In this document: positions 1 to 6,507 of the stretch, one piece after another
Position numbering within the stretch: the stretch's first letter is position 1
How the letters are laid out: each line of letters opens with the position of its first letter
Assembly: GCA_041572275.1 (NCBI GenBank)
Contig: JBFFSQ010000084.1
Location: forward strand, 1-11,792
Length of the DNA: 11,792 bases
From: JBFFSQ01 sp041572275
GTDB taxonomy: Bacteria > Pseudomonadota > Gammaproteobacteria > SZUA-229
Reading direction: 5' to 3'
Notes under the pieces: model-generated
The model's database searches: none
The model's input: only the letters and a program-made list of their open reading frames with translations
What the model was told of the DNA's origin: nothing
Program-made: the position numbers and the translations under genes

Positions 1-156
1 CTCAATCCGTTTGGCTTCGGTATGGGCGGCCTCGACAACCCTGGATGCGAGTGAGCGGTCACCTGTTGATACCAGAACTTCACAGGGGCAAGCCATGGCG
101 TTAAAACGGCCAATCCAGTAGTCGTGTTGTTTAATCAGTTCCGTGTTATCTGTCAT
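1..156 (-). CDS. apbE: FAD:protein FMN transferase (ApbE family), N-terminal fragment
   Basis: The reverse strand gives an open frame of 52 codons that runs off the left edge. It begins MTDNTELIKQHDY and continues with WIGRFNAMACPCEVLV, then a segment ending EAAHTEAKRIE. ApbE-family proteins open in this way: a Phe-x-Ala-Met-Gly/Ala-Cys-Pro-Cys-Glu strand, then a helix with Ala-x-x-Glu-x-x-Arg-Ile-Glu. The family moves FMN from FAD onto a Thr of target flavoproteins such as NqrB, NqrC and RnfG, outside the cytoplasmic membrane or in the cytoplasm depending on subtype. No signal peptide is visible, so this looks like the soluble short subtype. The start is uncertain: an in-frame ATG at 187-189 would add 11 residues, and neither start has a good Shine-Dalgarno sequence. 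The gene is transcribed away from amt. The family call rests on only 52 residues. Confidence 0.72.
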   Translation of the reverse strand, partial: MTDNTELIKQHDYWIGRFNAMACPCEVLVSTGDRSLASRVVEAAHTEAKRIE

Positions 157-346
157 GGCGGCAGGTGGATTTATTTGAGTTAAACGCATCTTCAGTGAAT
201 GTGAAGGTAGCGTCAAGCTGGTGTTGAAGTGGCCGATGAGGCAGATAGGCGGCTTTGTCAGTCGGTTAGTGATTTTAACCAGTGCATGAACTACAATTGG
301 GCGCTAATTTTAACAAGATATTTTTCGATATTTTTTAGGGGGATAT

Positions 347-1543
347 ATGGAGAACTTACAGGCGGGTAGTGACGTTCTGTTTATTCTTCTGGGGGCGATC
401 ATGGTGCTGGCTATGCACGCAGGTTTTGCGTTCCTCGAAGTCGGTACGGTTCGCAGTAAAAACCAGGTTAATGCACTGGTTAAAATCATAGTGGATTTTG
501 CTGTTTCGACGATCGCCTATTTCTTTATTGGTTACGGTGTTGCCTATGGGGTGGACTTTTTAGCTGGGGCTCAGTCTCTGGGTGAGAAAAATGGCTATGA
601 GCTGGTTAAATTTTTCTTTCTACTGACCTTTGCCGCTGCGATACCTGCGATTATTTCAGGCGGCATCGCTGAACGTGCCAAATTCAATCCGCAACTGGCT
701 GCCAGCTTTGTGATTGTTGGCCTGATTTATCCCTTCTATGAAGGCATGATCTGGAACGGGAATTTCGGTCTTCAGGACTGGATTAGTGGTAGTTTCGGAG
801 CCGAGTTCCATGATTTTGCCGGTTCGGTCGTGGTTCATGGTATGGGCGGCTGGTTGGCGCTGGGTGCCGTCGTCATGCTTGGCGCACGCAAAGGTCGTTA
901 CGGCAAAAATGGTGAAGTCTTTGCTCATCCGCCTTCGAGTATTCCATTTTTAGCCCTGGGAGCATGGATATTAACCGTGGGCTGGTTTGGCTTTAATGTG
1001 ATGTCTGCCCAAACCATTGATGCGGTCAGTGGCCTGGTTGCCGTGAACTCATTGATGGCGATGGTAGGTGGCATTCTTGCTGCCCTGTTTGCCGGTAAGA
1101 ATGACCCGGGTTTTGTCCACAATGGACCACTGGCTGGACTGGTGGCGGTGTGTGCAGGCTCTGATGTCATGAACCCACTGGGCGCTTTGGCAACGGGTGC
1201 CATTGCGGGTGCCCTGTTTGTGTGGGCATTCACTATGACTCAAAATCGCTGGAAGATTGACGATGTGCTGGGTGTCTGGCCATTGCACGGTCTGTGCGGC
1301 GCCTGGGGTGGTGTTGCTGCCGGCATCTTTGGTCTGGAGGCACTAGGTGGTCTGGGTGGTGTAACCTTTGCGGCCCAGCTGGCCGGTACCCTGGTTGGTG
1401 TGGTGATTGCGCTGATCGGTGGTTTTGTCGTTTATGGCCTGCTGAAGACCCTGTTTGGTATTCGCCTGAGTGAGGAAGAAGAGTTCTATGGTGCTGACCT
1501 GAGTATTCATAAGATTCACGCCAGCCCAGATTACGATCAGTAA
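347..1543 (+). CDS. amt: Amt-family ammonium channel
   Basis: A 398-residue, very hydrophobic protein with about 11 membrane segments and the conserved Amt pore. Compared with E. coli AmtB, the outer Phe gate is F95 and F216 (in GWFGFN), the recruitment-site Trp is W136 and the Ser is S220. The twin histidines that conduct ammonium are H164 (in VVVHGMGG) and H314 (in WPLHGLCG), and the conserved Asp before the first His is D156 (HDFAG). The C-terminal tail RLSEEEEFYGADLS is the usual cytoplasmic regulatory tail that GlnK/PII binds, although no glnK gene is adjacent. The mature-type N-terminus MENLQAGSDV carries no separate signal peptide, unlike E. coli AmtB (428 aa). The start is supported by AGGGGG at 337-342, 4 nt from the ATG. 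It imports ammonium across the inner membrane. It stands alone and ends in its own terminator. Confidence 0.96.
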   Translation: MENLQAGSDVLFILLGAIMVLAMHAGFAFLEVGTVRSKNQVNALVKIIVDFAVSTIAYFFIGYGVAYGVDFLAGAQSLGEKNGYELVKFFFLLTFAAAIPAIISGGIAERAKFNPQLAASFVIVGLIYPFYEGMIWNGNFGLQDWISGSFGAEFHDFAGSVVVHGMGGWLALGAVVMLGARKGRYGKNGEVFAHPPSSIPFLALGAWILTVGWFGFNVMSAQTIDAVSGLVAVNSLMAMVGGILAALFAGKNDPGFVHNGPLAGLVAVCAGSDVMNPLGALATGAIAGALFVWAFTMTQNRWKIDDVLGVWPLHGLCGAWGGVAAGIFGLEALGGLGGVTFAAQLAGTLVGVVIALIGGFVVYGLLKTLFGIRLSEEEEFYGADLSIHKIHASPDYDQ

Positions 1544-1564
1544 TTTTTTTCCCGAAATTGCTCT

Positions 1565-1599
1565 AAAAGAAAGGCACTTCATGTGCCTTTCTTTTTTTA
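1565..1599 (+). terminator. Rho-independent terminator after amt
   Basis: GAAAGGCAC (1569-1577) pairs with GTGCCTTTC (1583-1591) around the 5-nt loop TTCAT. The outer A/T pairs extend the stem to about 13 bp, and a run of seven T follows (1592-1598). It lies 22 nt after the amt stop. Because the 5' side is A-rich, it could also work weakly on the opposite strand. It separates amt from the pcnB operon. Confidence 0.93.
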
Positions 1600-1675
1600 T
1601 TTCAGCGAGTTAGCTGCGATGTGTTAGTATGCGGTTTTAATATTATTTACAGTTGGAAACATACTAAATTACAAC

Positions 1676-2950
1676 ATGACTAACCCCATCGTTATACCTC
1701 GTGCGGAGCATTGCATATCCAGAGACAATATTGACGATAATGCACTCAAGGTGCTGTATCGCCTACACCGTGCGGGTTATCGGGCACTACTTGTCGGTGG
1801 TGGGGTGAGAGATTTGTTGTTAAACCATGTTCCCAAGGATTTCGATATCGCCACCGATGCTCATCCCGAGCAGGTGAAAAAATTATTTGGTAACTGTCGG
1901 CTGATTGGACGTCGTTTCCGCCTGGCGCATATTTTTTATGGGCGGGAGATTATCGAGGTAGCTACGTTCAGGGCCAGCCATGATCTGGATGATGTGGACC
2001 GAGTACATGATGATAGTGGTCGTATCCTTCGGGACAATGTTTATGGTGACATCGAAGATGATGTCTGGCGTCGCGATTTTACGGTAAATGCACTTTATTA
2101 TGACATTGCTGATTTTTCGGTAGTGGATTACACCGATGCCATGGAAGATATCAAACACCGGGTGTTACGCCTGATTGGTGATCCGGATACTCGTTATCGT
2201 GAAGATCCAGTGCGGATGTTGCGAGCTGTGCGTTTTGCAGCGAAGCTTGATTTTCGTATTCATGATGACAGTGAACGGCCACTCTATGAATTAGGGCATT
2301 TATTACAGGATATCCCGGCGGCACGCCTGTATGATGAATTAATAAAACTGTTTCACTCTGGTCAGGCCGTGGCCTGTTTTGAGCTGCTTGATAAATACAA
2401 GCTCCTGCAGTACCTGTTCCCCCAGGCTCAGCAAGCATTAAAGATGGATGACCCTGTGGTGAGGGCCTTTATCGTTCAGGCACTCAAGAATACCGATACC
2501 CGCGTCAATGAAGGCAAACCGATTACCCCCGCATTTCTGTTTGCTGCCATGCTCTGGCAATCGGTGCTGGACGCAGAAAGCCGCTATCAGGAAGACGGTT
2601 TACCGCCAGCTCTGGCTATGCAGAATGCCATGTCTGAGGTGATTAGTGTGCAGGTCAAGGTAACCTCGATTCCCCGACGTTTCAGTACGGTGATCCGTGA
2701 TATCTGGTACTTGCAGCATCGTTTTAATTATCGCAATGGTCGTCGTGCCCGTTCATTATTAATGCATCCCAAATTCCGTGCAGCCTATGATTTTTATTGT
2801 CTGCAAAGCCAGGCTGGGTATGTTGAAGGTGATGGCTGTGAATGGTGGACACGTATCCAGACCCTGTCCCCTGAGGAGCAGGACCTGTTGTTAAAACCGG
2901 CCAGACATGCACCTAAGAAACGACGACCCAGTAAAAAGAAAAACGCATGA
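1676..2950 (+). CDS. pcnB: poly(A) polymerase I
   Basis: A 424-residue protein of the class II tRNA nucleotidyltransferase/poly(A) polymerase family. It adds poly(A) tails to RNA 3' ends and so promotes their decay. Visible motifs, in order: LLVGGGVRDLL (38-48) and the metal-binding DFD (55-57) of the catalytic head; the stretch FGNCRLIGRRFRLAH (71-85) typical of bacterial PcnB rather than CCA-adding enzymes; RRDFTVNALYYD (132-143); and REDPVRMLRAVRFAAKL (175-191). A very basic tail (KKRRPSKKKNA) probably binds RNA. E. coli PcnB is slightly longer (465 aa). The N-terminus aligns with the E. coli protein, which supports ATG 1676, but no Shine-Dalgarno sequence precedes it: the nearest purine run, GGAAA, is about 15 nt upstream. 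This suggests low translation. It is first in the operon and folK starts 1 nt after its stop. Confidence 0.95.
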   Translation: MTNPIVIPRAEHCISRDNIDDNALKVLYRLHRAGYRALLVGGGVRDLLLNHVPKDFDIATDAHPEQVKKLFGNCRLIGRRFRLAHIFYGREIIEVATFRASHDLDDVDRVHDDSGRILRDNVYGDIEDDVWRRDFTVNALYYDIADFSVVDYTDAMEDIKHRVLRLIGDPDTRYREDPVRMLRAVRFAAKLDFRIHDDSERPLYELGHLLQDIPAARLYDELIKLFHSGQAVACFELLDKYKLLQYLFPQAQQALKMDDPVVRAFIVQALKNTDTRVNEGKPITPAFLFAAMLWQSVLDAESRYQEDGLPPALAMQNAMSEVISVQVKVTSIPRRFSTVIRDIWYLQHRFNYRNGRRARSLLMHPKFRAAYDFYCLQSQAGYVEGDGCEWWTRIQTLSPEEQDLLLKPARHAPKKRRPSKKKNA

Positions 2951-2951
2951 T

Positions 2952-3455
2952 ATGTCGATTGCTTACATTGGTTTAGGTAGTAATCTGGATAACCCGCGCC
3001 ATCAGCTAGTCTTGGCAATGGCAGCGTTACGGGCATTACCAAAGAGCCATGTGTTGTCAGATTCGGGCCTGTACCAGAGCCGGGCCATGACGCTACCAGG
3101 AGATGATGAGCCTCAGCCCGATTACTTAAATGCAGTGGTTAAACTGGAAACAGGTTTAGCTCCCCTTGAGTTGCTTGATGCATTACAGGCCATTGAGTCG
3201 AGTCAGGGGCGAGTCAGGGATAAACGCTGGGGCGCACGTAGTCTGGATCTGGATATATTGATGTATGATGGGCTGCAGTATCGTGATGAGCGACTGACAC
3301 TGCCGCATCCTGGTATGGCGCAACGAGATTTTGTTTTATACCCATTACAAAATATTGATAATGAAATAATGATTCCCGGGCAGGGCGACTTGAGTCAATT
3401 GATTAAGAACATATCCAACCATAATCTCCAGTATCTGGGGGCCATTGATGAGTGA
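2952..3455 (+). CDS. folK: 2-amino-4-hydroxy-6-hydroxymethyldihydropteridine pyrophosphokinase (HPPK)
   Basis: A 167-residue protein that transfers pyrophosphate from ATP to 6-hydroxymethyl-7,8-dihydropterin, the step before dihydropteroate synthase in folate synthesis. It opens with IAYIGLGSNLDNP and contains the HPPK signature RDKRWGARSLDLDILMYDG (89-107). In it D99 and D101 correspond to the two magnesium ligands of E. coli FolK (D95, D97), and R92, W93 and R96 to the active-site loop. LTLPHPGMAQRDFVLYPL (116-132) follows. I chose ATG 2952 because it gives the usual family N-terminus. A longer frame from 2907 would add 15 residues that overlap pcnB and do not resemble the family. The gene begins 1 nt after the pcnB stop and its 3' end overlaps the kinase start by 8 nt, so translation is probably coupled. 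E. coli also has pcnB-folK adjacent. Confidence 0.96.
   Translation: MSIAYIGLGSNLDNPRHQLVLAMAALRALPKSHVLSDSGLYQSRAMTLPGDDEPQPDYLNAVVKLETGLAPLELLDALQAIESSQGRVRDKRWGARSLDLDILMYDGLQYRDERLTLPHPGMAQRDFVLYPLQNIDNEIMIPGQGDLSQLIKNISNHNLQYLGAIDE
3437..3441 (+). promoter_or_regulatory. Ribosome binding site of the deoxynucleoside kinase, inside folK
   Basis: GGGGG lies 6 nt before ATG 3448, within the last codons of folK. This favours ATG 3448 over the in-frame TTG at 3445 and fits translational coupling of the two genes. Confidence 0.6.
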
Positions 3456-4092
3456 TCCCGGTCATATCGTGATTGAAGGCCCAATCGGTGTGGGTAAAAC
3501 TACACTGGCCAAAAAACTGGCGGAAAGTTTTGGCAGTGAACTGGTACTGGAAGGTGCGGATGAAAATCCGTTTATGGCCAAATTTTATGAAAACCCACGT
3601 GCGGCAGCGCTTCCAACACAGCTGTTTTTTTTACTGCAACGTGCACGGCAGATGCAGGATTTAAGACAGAGCGACATGTTTAATCCTGTACGGGTATGTG
3701 ATTTTCTGATGGATAAGGATCGTCTGTTTGCGGAGTTGACCCTGGATAACGATGAGCTGAAACTCTATGAACAGGTGTATGAACAGCTGACTTTTGATGT
3801 ACCAGTTCCAGACCTGGTGATTTATTTACAGGCACCGGTGGAAATTCTTCTGGAGCGTATCCAGAACCGGGGCATTCATCATGAGCGCCTGATTGAAGCC
3901 TCGTATCTGCATCGTCTGTCTGAGGCATATATCGATTTCTTTTACCATTATGAGGATGCGCCCCTGCTGATTGTGAATGCAACGGAAGTCGATTTTTCCA
4001 GTAATGAGCAGGATTATCATCAATTGCTGCAGCGCATTCGCTCGATTCGCAGTGGCCGACATTTCTTCAATCCGGCACCGGATCTGTTGTAG
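3448..4092 (+). CDS. deoxynucleoside kinase family protein (probable deoxyguanosine/deoxyadenosine kinase)
   Basis: A 214-residue P-loop kinase of the dNK family, which phosphorylates deoxynucleosides to 5'-monophosphates for salvage. Motifs: Walker A GPIGVGKTT (11-19); LVLEGADENPF (32-42), where E35 is at the place of the catalytic base; LMDKDRLFAELTL (87-99), where D91-R92 is the family's DR motif; and an arginine-bearing LID, ERIQNRGIHHERL (136-148). NATEVDF (177-183) lies where the family positions its base-contacting loop. Length fits the family (about 200-230 aa). Exact substrate cannot be read from sequence; bacterial relatives act on dG, dA or dC. It overlaps folK by 8 nt and lies 9 nt before panB. 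Its presence between folK and panB recurs in several gammaproteobacteria as far as I recall, but the reason for the link is unknown. Confidence 0.86.
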   Translation: MSDPGHIVIEGPIGVGKTTLAKKLAESFGSELVLEGADENPFMAKFYENPRAAALPTQLFFLLQRARQMQDLRQSDMFNPVRVCDFLMDKDRLFAELTLDNDELKLYEQVYEQLTFDVPVPDLVIYLQAPVEILLERIQNRGIHHERLIEASYLHRLSEAYIDFFYHYEDAPLLIVNATEVDFSSNEQDYHQLLQRIRSIRSGRHFFNPAPDLL

Positions 4093-4101
4093 GAGCAGAC
4101 T

Positions 4102-4917
4102 ATGAGTGCGCAAGCTAAAGCATCAGGCCGTAAAACGGTACGGACACTCAGGGACATGAAAGCGAGTGGGGAAAAAATTGCCTGTTTAACTGCCTATGAT
4201 GCCAGTTTTGCCCAGGTACTGGATAATAACGGCGTCGATGTGGTGTTGGTGGGTGATTCTCTGGGCATGGTGATTCAGGGGCTGGATACCACTTTACCGG
4301 TCACCATGGATGATATGGTTTATCACGGCCAGGCTGTGTCTCGGGGTATCAAACAGGCCTTTCTGATCCTGGATATGCCGTTCATGAGTGATGCCTCTAT
4401 TGAGCAGGCAGTGGCCAATGCCGGGCGTTTTATGCAGGAGGCGGGTGCCAATATGGTGAAGATGGAGGGTGGCGCGGACCAGAAGGAGCTGGTGGCGACG
4501 TTGACGCGTCTGGGCATACCAGTTTGTGCGCATCTTGGCTTACAGCCCCAGCGCGTGCACAAGCTCGGTGGTTACCGTGTGCAAGGGCGTGATGATGCCG
4601 TGGCCGAGAAAATGCTTGAGGATGCCCGTATTCTGGAACAGGCAGGGGCCGATATGTTGCTCCTTGAGTGTGTACCTGCCGAGTTGGCGGCTCGTATTAC
4701 CGAGCAGGCGTCGATACCGGTAATAGGTATTGGTGCGGGTAATGCCTGTGATGGCCAAATCCTGGTGCTCTATGACATTTTAGGAATTTCAGCTGGACGC
4801 ATCCCCAAATTCTCAAAAAATTATATTCAGCTGGCCGGCGATATTCCTTCAGCCGTGAAGCGTTATGTTGATGACGTTAAAAGTGGTGCCTTTCCTTCGG
4901 CTGAGCAAAGCTTCTGA
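4102..4917 (+). CDS. panB: 3-methyl-2-oxobutanoate hydroxymethyltransferase (ketopantoate hydroxymethyltransferase)
   Basis: A 271-residue TIM-barrel enzyme that converts 2-oxoisovalerate and 5,10-methylene-tetrahydrofolate into ketopantoate, the first committed step of pantothenate and CoA synthesis. Conserved elements: ACLTAYDASFAQ (27-38); VGDSLGMVIQG (50-60) with metal ligand D52; D91 in LDMPFMSD, which contacts ketopantoate or metal; MVKMEGG (118-124) with E122; HLGLQPQ (144-150); the catalytic Glu E189 in LLLECVPAEL; and GIGAGNACDGQILVLYDILG (209-228). The length matches E. coli PanB (264 aa). AGGAG at 4091-4095 is 6 nt from the ATG, the best ribosome site in the operon. Its TGA overlaps the panC ATG by one base (TGATG). 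Confidence 0.98.
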   Translation: MSAQAKASGRKTVRTLRDMKASGEKIACLTAYDASFAQVLDNNGVDVVLVGDSLGMVIQGLDTTLPVTMDDMVYHGQAVSRGIKQAFLILDMPFMSDASIEQAVANAGRFMQEAGANMVKMEGGADQKELVATLTRLGIPVCAHLGLQPQRVHKLGGYRVQGRDDAVAEKMLEDARILEQAGADMLLLECVPAELAARITEQASIPVIGIGAGNACDGQILVLYDILGISAGRIPKFSKNYIQLAGDIPSAVKRYVDDVKSGAFPSAEQSF

Positions 4918-5765
4918 TGCAAATTTGCACGAGCATTGATTTAATTCGTCAGCAGGTATCAGATTGGAAGGCTCAGCAGGCTACGGTTGCCTTTGTGCCA
5001 ACCATGGGAAATCTTCATGCCGGGCATATGGAACTGGTGAAACAGGCCCGAAACAGTGCTGATCACGTGGTGGTGAGTATTTTTGTTAATCCATTGCAGT
5101 TTAATGAGGCCGCAGACTTTGAGCTTTATCCGCGTACGCTTGAAAATGATGTGAACCAGTTGCAGGCTGAGGGTGTGGATGCCCTGTTTGCGCCGGAAGC
5201 CGCTGAGATTTACCCGCAGGGGCAGTTATCAGCCACCAAAGTGTTGGTGCCGGGACTCGGTGATATCCTCGAAGGTGAGCACCGACCAGGGCATTTCACC
5301 GGTGTCACGACCGTGGTCAACAAGTTATTTAACCTGGTGCAACCGGATCTGGCCATATTCGGAGAAAAAGACTATCAACAATTGATGCTGATACGACGTA
5401 TGGTGTCGGATCTGAATATGCCTGTGCAGATTATATCGGTGGCAACTTGCAGGGAAGCGGATGGCCTGGCCATGAGTTCACGTAATAGCCGCATGAGTGC
5501 TCAGCAGCGACAACAGGCACCGGCGATCTATCACGCCCTCAAAGACATCGTTGACAGAATTAGTCACGGTGAACACGATTTCGCACGACTGGAACAGTCT
5601 GCCATGGCTGAACTGGGCCAGCAGGGGTTCGATGCGGAATATATCGCCATTCGCAGGACATATGACTTGATGATACCTGCGGATCAGGATCAATCACTGG
5701 TGGTACTGGCTGCTGCACGTCTGGGTAATATTCGTCTCATTGATAATATGACGGTTAAGCGTTAG
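4917..5765 (+). CDS. panC: pantothenate synthetase (pantoate--beta-alanine ligase)
   Basis: A 282-residue enzyme, the same size as E. coli PanC (283 aa), that joins pantoate and beta-alanine with ATP through a pantoyl-adenylate. It has the nucleotidyltransferase HxGH motif in PTMGNLHAGHMELV (28-41; H34, H37), FVNPLQFN (56-63), the loop HFTGVTTVVNKLF (126-138), FGEKDYQQLMLIRRM (148-162) and the KMSKS-like segment MSSRNSRMS (186-194). It starts inside the panB stop codon, so the two proteins are probably made in a fixed ratio by termination-reinitiation. No panD (aspartate decarboxylase, the beta-alanine source) follows, unlike the E. coli panBCD set; it must lie elsewhere or be replaced. This is the last gene of the operon. 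Only palindromic repeats follow, with no clear T-tract terminator. Confidence 0.98.
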   Translation: MQICTSIDLIRQQVSDWKAQQATVAFVPTMGNLHAGHMELVKQARNSADHVVVSIFVNPLQFNEAADFELYPRTLENDVNQLQAEGVDALFAPEAAEIYPQGQLSATKVLVPGLGDILEGEHRPGHFTGVTTVVNKLFNLVQPDLAIFGEKDYQQLMLIRRMVSDLNMPVQIISVATCREADGLAMSSRNSRMSAQQRQQAPAIYHALKDIVDRISHGEHDFARLEQSAMAELGQQGFDAEYIAIRRTYDLMIPADQDQSLVVLAAARLGNIRLIDNMTVKR

Positions 5766-5797
5766 GTAGTTATTGTTCACACAACCCCATTTTTAAT

Positions 5798-5870
5798 TGT
5801 CATCCTCGCGAAGATCGAAGGATCTTAAGCTGTAAAGGACTCAAGATTTCTCCCTGCCATCGAAATGACA
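5798..5870. repeat. Palindromic repeat A, first copy
   Basis: TGTCATCCTCGCGAAGATCG (5798-5817) leads into GGATCTTAAG, and the right half CAAGATTTCTCCCTG...CGAAATGACA (5842-5870) is an imperfect inverted copy of it. Transcripts could fold into a long hairpin, so it may act as a weak terminator or a 3'-end stabiliser for the pan operon mRNA. Confidence 0.8.
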
Positions 5871-5876
5871 CAATGC

Positions 5877-6225
5877 TGTCATCCCGAGCAAAGTCAATGC
5901 CTGCATGGCATGGATTGTTCCTACAATCATCATGCAGTTTCTCCATCCCTGGAGGTCAGAGTAGGTAGTAGGGTAATGCAGGATGCTTACATGGATATAA
6001 GTAGTAGGGCAACGCATTAGGGCAGGAAGCCCGTAATTAGAATAACGCACGACTGCATGGATGCAGGAGGTAGAATGACTCAGGACGCCTATAGGGATAT
6101 AGGTGGTAGGGTAATGCAGGAGCAATTACCGAGATAAAGTCGAGGAGCAGTTGCCGAACAATTACCGGGGATCTTAAAACGTGGCACAAGTCTTTAAAGA
6201 TTCTTCGCTATTACTTTGAATGCCA
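5877..6225. repeat. Palindromic repeat B, first copy, interrupted by inserted DNA
   Basis: The left end TGTCATCCCGAGCAAAGTC is at 5877-5895. The rest resumes at about 6142 with GAGG and, after a further 22-nt addition, continues GGGATCTTAAAACGTGGCAC to TTTGAATGCCA at 6225. The uninterrupted copy at 6347-6425 shows what the continuous element should look like. Confidence 0.72.
5896..6141. repeat. 246-nt insertion made of successive short hairpins
   Basis: This segment interrupts palindrome B and is flanked by AAAGTC on both sides (5890-5895 and 6136-6141). It contains at least seven short inverted repeats, each with a different stem: 5913-5928 (GATTGT/ACAATC), 5941-5954 (CTCCA/TGGAG), 5973-5990 (GTAAtGCA/TGCTTAC), 6020-6032 (GGGC/GCCC), 6053-6066 (CTGCAT/ATGCAG), 6088-6103 (CCTATA/TATAGG) and 6110-6130 (GGTAAT/ATTACC). 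Several centre on GG, GGA or AGGA (or the complement TCCT). The phrase GTAGTAGGGTAATGCAGGA (5965-5983) recurs as GTAGTAGGGCAACGCA (6001-6016) and GGTAGGGTAATGCAGGA (6105-6121), so it is a degenerate tandem array. Confidence 0.7.
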
Positions 6226-6261
6226 AAACAACAGGACAGATCGTGTTCTAGCCATGCTTAC

Positions 6262-6340
6262 CGTCCTGCGCAAGGTAGCCGTGACCGAGGGATTAATCAG
6301 CTATAAAGAGCTCAAGATTTCTCCCTGCATCGAAATGACA
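6262..6340. repeat. Palindromic repeat A, second copy (left half degenerate)
   Basis: The right part, CTCAAGATTTCTCCCTG then CATCGAAATGACA (6311-6340), matches copy 1 with a single-base indel. The left part (CGTCCTGCGCAAGGTAGCC...CGAGGGAT) has diverged. The same CAATGC spacer follows, then palindrome B. Confidence 0.72.
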
Positions 6341-6346
6341 CAATGC

Positions 6347-6425
6347 TGTCATCCCGAGCGTAGTCGAGGGGTCTTAAGACATGGCACAAACCCTCAAAGA
6401 TTCCTCGCTATCACTCGGAATGCCA
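6347..6425. repeat. Palindromic repeat B, second copy, uninterrupted
   Basis: TGTCATCCCGAGCGTAGTCG (6347-6366) starts the left arm. The right arm, CCTCGCTATCACTCGGAATGCCA (in two parts, 6403-6425), is its imperfect inverse. This is the intact version of the element that is interrupted at 5877-6225. Confidence 0.8.
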
Positions 6426-6507
6426 TAGCAACAGGACAGATCAGATTCCAGCCGTATTTGTTATCCTGGATAAATTTGGGGGCTTGTTGATAGATCATTC
6501 ATCATGT

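Larger units (their letters stand above)
5766..6507. repeat. Gene-free 742-bp region filled with palindromic dispersed repeats
   Basis: I see no credible gene here between panC and the convergent epimerase gene. The region is built from a compound repeat present twice in direct orientation: a first copy at about 5798-6261, and a second at about 6262-6466 that begins again with CGTCCTGCGCAAGG. Each copy has palindrome A, the spacer CAATGC, palindrome B, and a tail containing ACAGGACAGATC (6230-6241 and 6430-6441). The element type is the widespread TGTCATCCCGAGCGAAGTCG...AAGATTTCTCC...CGAAATGACA repeat. When translated, it gives the familiar spurious peptides CHPERSRG and CHFDGREKS, both of which occur here. 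Confidence 0.85.

Noticed and set aside
240..253. GG-N10-GC resembling a sigma-54 promoter upstream of amt
   Set aside because: Only the invariant GG and GC match. The surrounding TGGCAC and TTGC consensus bases are mostly absent, so it is probably chance although amt genes are often sigma-54 dependent.
264..280. GGTTA...TAACC inverted repeat upstream of amt as an operator
   Set aside because: A 5-bp stem with a 7-nt spacer is too short to support a named regulator.
2907..2951. Longer folK start adding 15 residues
   Set aside because: The extra residues overlap pcnB, are not family-like, and ATG 2952 gives the standard HPPK N-terminus.
3445..3447. TTG start for the deoxynucleoside kinase
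   Set aside because: The ATG directly after it has better spacing to GGGGG at 3437-3441.
5841..6125. 94-codon minus-strand frame containing repeated PTTY segments and CHFDGREKS
   Set aside because: It is a translation of the palindromic repeat and hairpin array. The repeated peptide segments simply mirror the repeated DNA, and CHFDGREKS is a well-known spurious product of this repeat family.
6254..6490. 78-codon plus-strand frame containing CHPERSRG
   Set aside because: It is a translation of the dispersed palindromic repeat, lacks a ribosome site and resembles no protein family.
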